The notes under the pieces: model-generated
What the model was told of the DNA's origin: nothing
Seen by the model: only the letters and a program-made list of their open reading frames with translations
Database searches by the model: none
Position numbers and translations under genes: made by a program
Shown: positions 1-11,300 of the stretch, piece after piece
Position numbering within the stretch: position 1 is the stretch's first letter
Layout: every line of letters begins with the position of its first letter
DNA from: Bugula neritina
Lineage: Eukaryota; Bryozoa; Gymnolaemata; Cheilostomatida; Bugulidae
DNA length: 64,000 nucleotides
NCBI GenBank assembly: GCA_964035545.1
Contig: OZ037766.1
Span: 30,551,274-30,615,273, forward strand
Direction: 5' to 3'

Positions 1-2373
1 TGCTTATATAATACATTGATTTTAGTATTGAAATATTCCAATAAATCTACCTATTCTAAATCACACCTATATAATATTATAATTTCCTGCTCTTTTATAC
101 TTGTTTGATTGTTTTAGTTTTGAACTATGTGCCTCTAACGGTTTTTCAAAGCAAACAAATTAAGTTCTAGTTGTTTGAAATAAGTGTAAAAAGCACACAT
201 GCTGGCTTTTATTAGTTATTATTTGCATGAAGCAAAGCGAATGCATGAAAATTCAAATATTGTAAATAAACTATGATAGACTGATGTCCTTTAACTTACT
301 GTAATATCAGTAGCAAGATACTATTGCAGCTCCTAACTCCCCCCCCCCCCCACAACTGTGTTATAACAATACACTTAGACAATCCTTAATTATCCAAGTT
401 GAATCATGTTATATAAAGTAGATAAAACCAGAGATTTATGGAGCAAATATTTAAATACTGTCACTCTGTTAAGTTTCTCTCCATCTGCTTTTGAGCATTT
501 TTAATTCCAGGGTTTATATAGATTTTAAATGCTATCACTATATTATACAGTTGATACCCATAAGTAAAGGTAAATATATAAAAATAACAAATAATCATTT
601 TCAACCCTATTCAAACTGCTTCGATAAGTTGTGGTAGTTTCAGCATTAAAATGTCTTTCCTAGATATCACTGATCAGGTGATTAACATGTAAAGGTTTAG
701 TGAGAAGCCGGAACTGTAAAGTGGAACTGTGGGAAGGTCATCTGTACCACCCACAATTCATTCTTTCAAAGAACTTAGGCTGGCCCTTGAGGTAGATATT
801 GAAAATACCCACTCACTGTTATATTATATACCGACAGTGGTATATCAGCTTATAGTGTATTCTCACCTTTGGGCCAAACAAAAATACAAATATATCTTAA
901 TACATTCACAGCAACTTGCATCACATATAAACATTTAATATAAAATAGCAGACTTCCTGATACCAAAGTAGCCATTAAACCTAGATGAATAAGTAGTATA
1001 AGTTACCTAATGTGTTGCTTACATGATACTGAATAGTTTATGGTTTAAAAATAATCAAGTCTGTGCCATGCAAGCTCTCCGAGAACAAGCTAGACATGCA
1101 ATAAGGCTTTGGTTTTATTCTATTTGATGTAGCATTCTAAAATCTAGTATGGTTAAATTACTTCTCTAGTTATAAGTAATAAACCTACTGGTTTAACACC
1201 ATCTAGTACTTTACTCCAAGTTAACTCATATATTATTACAAATACTTTAAGTTCAAACTATGGGCATAAAATTCAATTTTAGTTTCCTATATTCTACAAA
1301 CTAATATTGGAATTACAAACAAATCAAAATTACTTAATGCTAAATGCAGCACATTAATTACTTGGTGGTTAGCTATATCACATCTCCAATGCATGATCTG
1401 CATACACATTCATTGCCTTTTGTTATACTCTCAATTTCATTCATTTAGTGAATGCTGAATTTTGAAAAGGATATTATTGATAATAGCTACTAAAAAATGC
1501 ATGCACAGCATTTCTCATGGCTCATAAGGGGAGGGCAGTGAATGGCCCCATGATTAGAACAGGTTCTATGGTTAACAGCTGTTTACGTAAATAGAACTGT
1601 GACAAAGGGGGAGACTTTTTACAATAACAGCTATTATGTGTGTATGAAAGTTGAGTGAGCAGTTATACATACAGAGACTAACTGGAAACATCAGTGGGGG
1701 AAGTAACAGGTAAGGAGGGACATGTTAGTCTATAGGTATTGTGTGTTCTTTGTAGCCATTTTGCTATAACTGCCAGCTCCATGCAGTACCTTTATTATGA
1801 GTAGCATTTTTGCCTACATACATTTAATTAAGCCTTAGTACAGCTTTAGAAAGAAAAGGATTAGTTTGTTATGGCTAAAGCTTGATTTGTTGAAGTTTAT
1901 TTTTATAGTTTGTTAAAATTCAAAGCTTTAAACAAAATATTGATAAGACTAAATTTGCACTTGGAATTTAGAACTGATATTAACATTTTCATTGTGACTA
2001 AATTTCCTTATATAGTTGTTTATAATTTAAAGACAGTAGTTTACTGAAATATACTCTTACTATTGGCAAATTTTGTGGTTGATATAGAATACATCATGGT
2101 TTGATACAATTAGTCAACTATGCAGTCAGTAACAATGCTCTGCTAAGTTTAAGGCTAAAAGTTTACTGATATTGAACTTACTTTGTATGTTTGTTAGAAT
2201 AGACTGCCTATAAAATGTGCCGAAGAGTTTAAATATTTTAGTGAAAATTCACATATCAATGTGTTTTAACTTCAAAATTAAAAATAGTATCTTGTTATTA
2301 TTTCCAACGAAGCTTAACTGACTAAAAACAAGTTTGTTTTTCATAATATTCAAAAATTGGATTTTCGTTTTAG
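1..2373. other. No recognised gene upstream of the dispanin-like gene
   Basis: About 2.4 kb of AT-rich sequence without a coding region I can support. The only longer open frame (729-938, +) has no family signature, low-complexity AT-driven composition and no convincing splice context. A pure C run lies at 339-351. The 3' part may hold 5' UTR or an upstream exon of the next gene, because the first visible coding exon is preceded by a pyrimidine-rich splice acceptor ending at 2373. Confidence 0.5.
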
Positions 2374-2409
2374 TTTTCTGAGTTTGTTGAAAGCACAGTT
2401 GAGGTTCCA

Positions 2410-4867
2410 ATGTCGTACAAATATTCCGAGCACGGGTCATCATACCCAGGCCCCCAAAATTACCATGATGACTCAGGCTCTTATTTGAGTACTCAAAAAA
2501 CACCAGGCTACGAGCCCACAAGAGTAAGTATTAGCTCTCAAACCTATTTCCTAATACATAGCCTAATGGTAGATACCTAGACTCTTTGATTGGGAGGGAG
2601 GGGGTCAGTAAACACATAGTAAATTCTTCTAACAGATGGTAAGAAATATGTGTACAGCTGTGATGACAACTTCTCTTAAATTGAAATTATCCTGTTTGAT
2701 GCATGCTAAAGTTAGAATGATTACATTGTTTCACATTGAGATACAAAATATCTATTTTAGGCTCCATCAATTATTAATTTTTCTTGCTTTATGAATGAAC
2801 AAATATAAGATTTTCTCTTTGCAGATGTACGCAAGTGATGTCATAAGATCCCAAAGACCCTCGAAGTTCAATTGGCACATATTTCGTTCAGCCTTTGTGT
2901 CTACTTTCTGCTGGTGCTGGTGCTGGTGTTGCTGCTGCTGTGTTGGGGGGATTGGGTTGATGTACTCTATACTCAGCTATGTAGACTATAACAATGGCGA
3001 TTTTAATGGGTAAGTGATGCTGGCATCCCAAACTACAGTAACAACAAACTAGAATACCTATAAGATAGAAGGTGCCATTCTTCAGGTCAATTCAGTTGAC
3101 TTGTTGAGTATAAATATTTGAATACAATCATTAATATATCATATTATTACAAAAAGTGAACAAAAGAACTACGTACATACTATATCGAAAAAGTCTTACA
3201 CTTCTAGCAGTGGAGACTGAAACAGTAAACTAAGTATAAAATATCAATCAAAAGCTTTTATATAAACAAGGAAGTTCTTTAACAATGGATATATTTCTAT
3301 TGGTATAATATAACCACAGATAATTTCTCAAGTTTTCTATTAATATATCACAATTCACAGATAGTATTCAATAGAATATACATGAATGTGTTTAGGTACA
3401 GATCCAAGAAGAACTGCGCATTAGGCTGGTCCATCGCTGCTATTATTTTGGGTGAGTACATCATTTTGTTATTTTCATAGTGTCGTTATAATATATGTGG
3501 TTATGTAATGTAAATCTGAGGTGTGTAAGCAGAGACAAACTTAGGAGAGGCACTGATATATGCAAGAGTAGCAAAGCAGGGTGGGGATCTGGAGGTCTCA
3601 ATACAGTTGATGGTCATATGACTCAGCTACAACTTAGCTGCTCATAAAAACTCAAGCAGGTTTATAGTCAGCATCCCTGCTGAGAAAACCCTTAATTGGA
3701 AGAGAATTGTTGTTAAATTGGGCTAAGGACTTAGTTAAATGAGTCGAAAGAGCAATTATGACTGAATTCTCTTCCTAACATTACCAATGGCCTTTACTGG
3801 AGTTTGAACCCATGACTTCGTGTGTACTAGACAAATGCTCCAACCCCCTAGACCACAGCTGCTCCCTACATCTCAGCTGCATATACTCTGTTGTAAACTA
3901 ATATATGTAATGCATTTCATGTACATGTACATGTACATGTACATTTCTTTACTCTCAGCAAGCTAACTATAAATTTGATAAGTATAGAGAGCACAAAGAG
4001 AAAAAACTTAGTGTAACTTATTTTATTAAATACCATAATATTGCGGAATACATATATTTTGCCCATCAGATTCGTTACATACTTGATAGTTTCTTATAAA
4101 TTAAAGTGATCATAGTACAAAGAATTTTACTATTGCACAAATTAACCATTATTAGAAAATTATTAGTTAACTAGAATTAACATTTCATACATATTTTAAA
4201 AATTATGAAGAGACCTAAAGTTGAATATGTGAGGTTTCCATATCTCAATAATATTGTTGCTGTGGAAAGCCTTTGGTCAGATTTATCCAATTAGGTCATT
4301 TACACAGAAGCTAGAGTCTAGACTCTATCCCCTCATTTACACTTTGCCGTATTGTAAAATATCAGCCATTTTTACAAATGTTTGAGCTTCCTGTACAGCA
4401 TTGCGGTTTGAATCAAGCACTGCTTGATTCAAACAAGTTACGTAAGGCTCCTATTGGACAGGAAGACATTCACGTCAATTTATTGGATATGAATGTCCAA
4501 TGAGGTGTCATAAATCGTACCCATTATCAGGCTTGGAGAACCTTAACCCAGACACATTAAAAATGGCTGCTATTTTACGTTACGACAGTGGCGTCAGGAA
4601 TAGCATTTGATTGCCATTGCTCTTGTACACCATCTTATATGGTTCTCACAGAATTGGCCATGTTCAAGCATGAGTATATCAAAAATTCACACGCAATAAA
4701 ATAATATTTGTTTAGAAGGATAAATAAATTTACATTGAAAAAATGTTGGCTATTTAATGTCTATTCTATTTGTAGGATCTGTGAGTTTCATAGCAACAGT
4801 AGTGGTACTAGTTTTATTTTATCTTGGATATTTACCTTATTTTCTATCCTTCCTATACTTGTACTAG
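2410..4867 (+). CDS. CD225/dispanin (IFITM-like) small membrane protein
   Basis: Four exons: 2374-2523 (first ATG at 2410), 2825-3009, 3396-3451 and 4776-4867 (TAG stop), with phases 0, 2, 1 and GT-AG borders throughout. The product is about 148 aa. Its N-terminal half is hydrophilic and rich in Ser, Tyr, Pro and Gln. A CD225-type domain follows: a first hydrophobic segment with a cysteine cluster (CWCWCWCCCCC), a polar loop (YVDYNNGDFNGYRSKK) and a second membrane helix (WSIAAIILGSVSF...). Dispanins are re-entrant or two-pass membrane proteins, and the cysteines next to the membrane are usually palmitoylated. The family includes antiviral IFITMs and synaptic PRRT proteins, so no function is assigned here. 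The frame is also open upstream of ATG 2410 to the acceptor at 2373, so an extra 5' coding exon is possible. Confidence 0.75.
3640..3866 (-). mobile_element. tRNA-derived SINE, copy 1 of a dispersed family
   Basis: Read on the minus strand, the element starts with a tRNA-like head. A box-A-like stretch (TGGTCTAGGGGGTTGGAGC) is followed by a B-box-like GGGTTCAAACTCC, and then an unrelated body of about 150 bp containing CAGGGATGCTGACTATAAAC. The body matches a second copy at 61962-62168, also on the minus strand. The anticodon arm does not fold, so it is not a functional tRNA. It lies in the last intron of the dispanin-like gene, opposite to transcription. Confidence 0.65.
3919..3944. repeat. 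(CATGTA)n microsatellite
   Basis: About four perfect units of a self-complementary hexanucleotide in the last intron of the dispanin-like gene. Confidence 0.8.
4329..4605. mobile_element. MITE-like element, copy a (CCCCTCATT end)
   Basis: A repeat of about 275 bp shared with 16561-16791. Its left end (CCCCTCATTTACACTTTGCC) is the inverse complement of the right end of the other copy, so the element had terminal inverted repeats. The interior holds a perfect palindrome (GAATCAAGCA, then C, then TGCTTGATTC near 4411-4431). There is no coding capacity. The two copies share blocks such as GACACATTAAAA and TTGGATAT. Transposon superfamily not determined. Confidence 0.6.
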
Positions 4868-5107
4868 AAGAGCAAGATGCTGGCATCTATATAATTAGAT
4901 GCAATACTTACGAGTTTTAACAGCACTTTTATATATTATAAACTATAAAAAGACTGATAAATACGGCTGCAGCTGCTAACCTCGATATCAAAGAGGAAGT
5001 AAATTCTACTATACGCAAACTTATCAGCGCTTTTGTTTACTCTATTCCGAATTTGTTGATTGATTATTTATCTATTTTTTGAGTCAAATAACTACTTTTC
5101 ATTTGTA

Positions 5108-5125
5108 TTTATTTTGAGAAATAAA
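5108..5125. terminator. Back-to-back poly(A) signals of two convergent genes
   Basis: TTTATT at 5108-5113 reads AATAAA on the minus strand, 223 nt past the PWP2 stop codon. AATAAA at 5120-5125 on the plus strand lies 253 nt past the dispanin-like stop. Only six bases separate them. If both are used, the two mRNAs overlap at their 3' ends. Usage is inferred from position only. Confidence 0.5.
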
Positions 5126-5335
5126 ATTTTTCTAACAAACATCTACATACAACTGCACTCTATATTCATGGGCATATAACATGATAAAAGTAGATGCATG
5201 ATATATTTACATTAATCAAGGAAGTACATGTAAAGGTAGTAAGTAAGATGACTACAAAATTGTACAACATTCTCTTAGTATATTTAATTGTTACAACTCA
5301 GGTGATTGGTCAATAAATAGGTTATAAACCAATGA

Positions 5336-8300
5336 TTACTCTTCTTCCGAATGGATGTTAGAGGAAGTGTGAGACATTTCGTCTTCCATAGCTGAGAGTT
5401 TATTCTTGGCATGAGACGTTGAGAGAATATACTGCATGGTGTACTTGTTGTAGTCACATCTACAAGGAGTTGTAAACAGCTAAAGTAGCCAAACCAATCA
5501 ATACAGTAGACAAGGAAGTATGCATTGTAAATCAATAAATATTGAAATACATTGTGGCTCAAATATAACAACAAAAGCCTAATGAAACACACACTGCAGT
5601 AATGTTATAATATACAACATACAACGTAGTAGCTTATGTTTATTGAACACACAACACAGGCATAAGTCTTGTAGCATTCAAATTACATGACATGCTGCCA
5701 CATTTCAAACCAAAATGATGATGTCACAACAGAAGAAAGTAGCATGTACTGGACCTATCCCAACACAGCAAATTAACACGTAGCAAATAGTACTACTGTT
5801 TGGAGATAAAAATTGCATACAGAATTAAAACCCCATAAACTTTGTGCAAAACTTGACGTGTCACTAATAACCAACTCACATTTTCCGCAACTGCTCATGC
5901 TTTTGTGTCAAGGACTTTTGTAGCGAGGTGCAGGCTGACAGCACCCTTTGACCTCTAGACTTGAGAGCTGGGCCGTGAACAGTGAGTAGTTGAAGAGCCC
6001 ATTGAGTATAGTACTCGACGTGCGCCGAGCTGTCTAAATAGTGAGGTAATTTCTCTAGCAACTTGTCCACATATCGGTCAGGTATAGAGGAGATAACTAC
6101 CGTAACTAAAATATATACATTATCTTCCATAGCATTAGTCATATCTTTCATAGTATTAGTTATATCTGTTTAAGTATTAGTCATATCTGTCATAGTATTA
6201 GTCATATCTATCAATAAGCAGCTAGGATACACAAACACTAACACACATAATATTTAACACTGAATGAAATCCTGTATCATCACCGAAAGCCACGAGATGA
6301 TACATTGGTCAAAAGTACAAAGTCTAGACGGTGTAATACATAGACTGACATAACGCCCTATACTCACTCTGGTCCAAAGGTGTAGACTCCAGAGCCTGTT
6401 GTATCAGTTCCGTCACGTTCAGTCTAAGAGCCAACAGCAACGCCATACTGTACTCTCGCTCGGCCAACGCCTTCTTCATCACCTCTGGAGTCACCTCCAT
6501 TCCAAACTCAAAGGGGTCAAAGGTCAATGTGGAGTCAAGGGAATATATCAGCACACCTTCAGTGCTGGTGGCTGCCCACGATCTTCCTAATAAAACAATG
6601 AAAGCTGCCGCGTGATACGGACTAGTACTAGTAGTACTACTACTACTACCACTACTACTACTACTAGCACTACTACTACCACTACTACTAGTACTGCCAC
6701 TACTACTGCTACTACTACTACTACTTTTACTACTACTACTACTACTACCAGTACTACTACTACCGTTACTACTACTACTACTACTGCTGATACTACTACT
6801 ACTACTACCAGTACTATTACTACTAGTACTACTATTACTACTAGTATCTGTCACCAACCAGTGGGAGAAAAGCTGACCGAACTGACTCTCAGCTCTGGTC
6901 GGTCTCTCCTTAGACTGAGATCTCCAGTTCTAACTCCAGGAAGGCCGGCCATTGTTTCGTCCCGTGTTTCTACTTGGTCCGCATTACCAGCTTCCGTCAT
7001 CTTGCGTTTATCAAGAAACTCCTAGACAACGGAGAACAGGCTGACACATGGAATAGACAAGCTTGCACTAAATGTACTTCAATACTATACTACATACTAC
7101 AGTACATACTACAGCACATACTACAAAACATACTACAGTGTAAACTACAATACATACTACACTGTAAACTACAATACATACTACGCTGTAAACTAAAATA
7201 CATACTACAGTGTAAACTACAATACATCCTACAGCACATACTACAATACACACTACAGGATGTGAGTGTAAACATCACAATGGACTCACTTCTATGCCAT
7301 CCATTGAGAGGTTTTGAGTGATTTTGAACTTCTTAAGCAGAGCCTGGTCCTGAATGGAGAAGATGCAGACGTACGGACTTTGACCTGCTGCCAGTATTGA
7401 CTTGCCGTCTGCGGAGTACGCCAGGCAGGTGAAAGTACTACAGAGATTAACACGCTACATGGTAGAGTAAACCTGAACTACATGGTACAGTGAACTAACA
7501 CAGGAAACCATGCTAAGACCATTTCAACCATGGCATGTCTTCTTAATAACTTCCATAACCTTTAACCTCAGATAAAGAAATAGTTGAATGAAAAGTGAAA
7601 GAGTAGCAGAACATAAATAGAAGTATCAGACGTATCAGCAGATGAGGCAACATAACAGGAACAGGAAATGTATTGAATGAGCGGAATCAGAACTCACTTG
7701 CTAGCCGATGCCTTCTTGGCGCTGACCGTCTCACTGGCCTTCCTGACGTACCCCAGATCTGCCCTGGCCTCTATGGAGTACTCCTGAGAGCATGTCTCGG
7801 TGTTGAAGAAAATGATGGCCCCCCGCAGAGTGGCGACGGCAATCTGCCTGCCGTCTGCCCGGTGAGCCACGGCCATACCGTCGCTGCTCAGCTGTATGCT
7901 CTCCTTGTTCCCCTTGCTGTCAAACACGTCCCACACCTTCACCGTGCTGTCCCAAGATACGCTGACCAAGATGGCCGCCACTGGACTGAATGATAGCGAC
8001 GGCACCGGAGCTTCGTGACCGGCGAGTATCTACAGGCAAAGCACCGACTGACCTTACAATAACCTTTACATGGAGTCAAATGCATCTTCTAACCTTCTTT
8101 TATGATGAATCAATAGATAAGGAAAGAGCATCACTGCCTGTGAACTAATAAACTGACAGTGCATGTTCAATGCTTCTAGCCAACAGAATATAAGACTAAG
8201 AGGGTGGGTGGAGCCAATCAACTTCCTGCCATAACGGAGAGAATAGAAAGATTACCAACCTCCAGGAGTTTCCCGGTTTGTATCGACCAGACGAAGATAT

Positions 8301-11300
8301 CAAACACATCTCTACCTCCAGCACAGACGAGCTCGCCACTGGGATCCACAGCTAAACACCCAAACTGCACCTGGCGGGGTGACGTGAAGGTGCGGAAATT
8401 TCGGTATCTGCAGACAGAATAGAAAGATAAGAAAACAATTGTTTCATGAAAATGTTATAACAAACAACCTAATGAATATGTGTGAGAGTTACTATGGTTG
8501 CAGAACTTTAGCCCTATCTCTGTAGAAAGACAGCCAGACCAGTGTGAGATAGCGCCGAGGGAACCAGTTGCTCACCTGTGAAGGTCGAAAGCTCTCACTG
8601 TACCATCTAGAGATGACGAGACTATAGATTTCCCATTCTTAGTGAAGGTAACTCCAGTAATGCCTCCAGTGTGCTCAATAAACGTTACGAAACAGAACCC
8701 GTTGCTGCTGTTCCACACCTTTACCTACAGATATACAGGTAAATACTGTACACTACTACACTACACTGTACACTACTACACTACACTGTACACTACTACA
8801 CTGTACACTACTACACTGTATACTACTACACTGTACACTACTACACTGTATACTACTACGCTGCACACTACTACACTGTATACTACTACACTGTATACTA
8901 CTACACTGTATACTACTACACTGTATACTACTACACTGTATACTACTACACTGTATACTACTACACTGTATACTACTACACTGTATACTACTACACTACA
9001 CTGTATACTACTACACTACACTGTATACTACTACACTACACTGTATACTACTACACTACACTGTATACTACTACACTACACTGTACACTACTACACTGTA
9101 TACTATTACACTACACTGTATACTACTACACTGTATACTACTACACTGTATACTACTACACTGTATACTACTACACTGTATACTACTACACTGTATACTA
9201 CTACACTGTACACTACTACACTGTATACTACTACACTGTATACTACTACACTGTATACTACTACACTGTATACTACTACACTGTACACTACTACACTGTA
9301 TACTACTACACTGTATACTACTACACTGTATACTACTACACTACACCTTGTGATCATTTCCTCCCGTCACGAGATACTGGCCGTCAGGCGAGTGGTCCAC
9401 ACAAGACATGACATCAAAGTGACCTTGCTGTTTCATGATGTACGTCTCGCTCTGCCACTCCCAGACGACGAGCTGGCCGGACTCGGAGCACCCCACAGCC
9501 AGCCAATCACCAGTGGAGTTGAAGCTGATGGTGCTGATGGCCTGGTCTCCGAGACTGAGAGAGAGGATGTGGGTGAAGGAGGGCATCTCATGCAGGTAGA
9601 ACGAGCCATCTGTCAGACCCGTCACAAGTATCCCTGTCTGCTTGTGAAACGTCACGGCACTGACGAAACAATATGACCTTGAACTTGACCTGGAATACAA
9701 TAACGAGGTCACATGACCTTGGAGAACACCGCTAAAGGTCACAGCAACAGTGAACACAACTCAATTATAAGAGTATATTAAATTCAACAACTGAATACAT
9801 ATTACATCACGGAACAATTTAAAGTCTTCAGATATGAATCAAGATGGTGAGCAGAGTAAATATTATTCAGGGGGCGACTTTGCAAACACCAGTATTACTT
9901 AGAAATGAACGTATCATGAGAGAGGTCGCCAGACATGCAACTATGAAACTATTATAGTGTAGTGTTGGTGTATTGACATACACATCAATAGGAACAATAG
10001 GAAACAGAAAGCTCAACAAATTCACACAACCATTTTTAAAATTGACTGAAGATATTTCAGTAAAAAAGTCATTTACAAGCAGTCATAGATTCAGTCATGA
10101 CTGGAGGATATATAACTATTGTATGCAGACATTGTAACGGGCATAAAATTTGAAATCTTTGGAAATTCTATATAGCCTTTAATTTTACAATTCCATTGCA
10201 GCCCACATAAACATTGTTGAACATTGTATATTTCGGGAAAACCTGCAAGTTATGTTATAAGAGACCATTTTAAATAACATTTAAAATGCCAGATTTCGAT
10301 CTTCTAATAAAACGCTAGCTATGCCCCCTTCCCCCCTCTTTTGCAGACAAACTTACTCTTCAGCTCGCTTAGCTATTGCGTCATTCAGTGAGAAAACTGC
10401 TTTCTTTGTGTACTTCACTTTCTCTGCTTCCTCGTCCCTCTTACCTAGAGGCACAGGTATATATTATACAGCACTACTAGATAGGTAAGGTGGTACATGG
10501 TATAATATACAGCACTACTAGATAGGTAAGGTGGTACATGGTATAATATACAGCACTGCTAGATAGATATGGTGGTACATGGTATATTATACAGCACTAC
10601 TAGATAGGTAAGGTGGTACATAGTATAATATACAGCACTGCTAGATAGGTAAGGTGGTACATGGTATAATATACAGCACTGCTAGATAGGTAAGGTGGTA
10701 CATGGTATAATATACAGCACTGCTAGATAGGTAAGGTGGTACATGGTATAATATACAGCACTGCTAGATAGGTAAGGTGGTACATGGTATGTAATATACA
10801 TTACTGCTAGATAGGTGGATATTAAACCATCTCTAACTCTTAACACAACTACATCATAATATATAGAATTGTTAAAGATTATTAGGATCTGGCCATTGTT
10901 TTTAGGAACAAGAAGACAACTTCAAAATGTCATGATAATTATGCATCTACATTATTAGAACTATTATTGAAATATTCACTGAGGCAAAGCATTTGTTAAC
11001 AAAAAGATAATGTTGCATTACTATTATTGCAGTACGAATTGAAATGTAGATGAATGGACACACTTTAGAAACTGTAGACATGCAATATTTAGACTTCGAT
11101 CCTACATCTATTAATAATTGTAGTTCTTTAGACCTAATCTTACAGCTAAGTGTATAGAGAAAAGTAGTAAAGTTTGTGTATATTTACTTGAAGACGTGAG
11201 TTGAGAGAGTTCATGAGTGGATTTCCAATAACAGATATTGCGGTCATGTGACACTGAGATCACCTGGTAACATCTGCTAGGGAAGACAACTCTAAAATTG

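Noticed and set aside
729-938. 69-aa open frame near the left edge
   Set aside because: No recognisable domain, no conserved neighbour and a composition like the surrounding AT-rich DNA.
5284-5592. 102-aa minus-strand open frame
   Set aside because: It reads PWP2 exon 17 in the wrong frame; the frame joined to exon 16 gives a family-like C terminus ending at 5336.
6324-6857. Poly-Ser open frame on the minus strand
   Set aside because: It is PWP2 exon 15 extended through its splice acceptor into the trinucleotide repeat of intron 14.
8642-9676. 344-aa TTTLY-repeat open frame and its VVYSV shadow
   Set aside because: Produced by the 15-bp minisatellite; the flanks are antisense to PWP2 exons 9 and 10.
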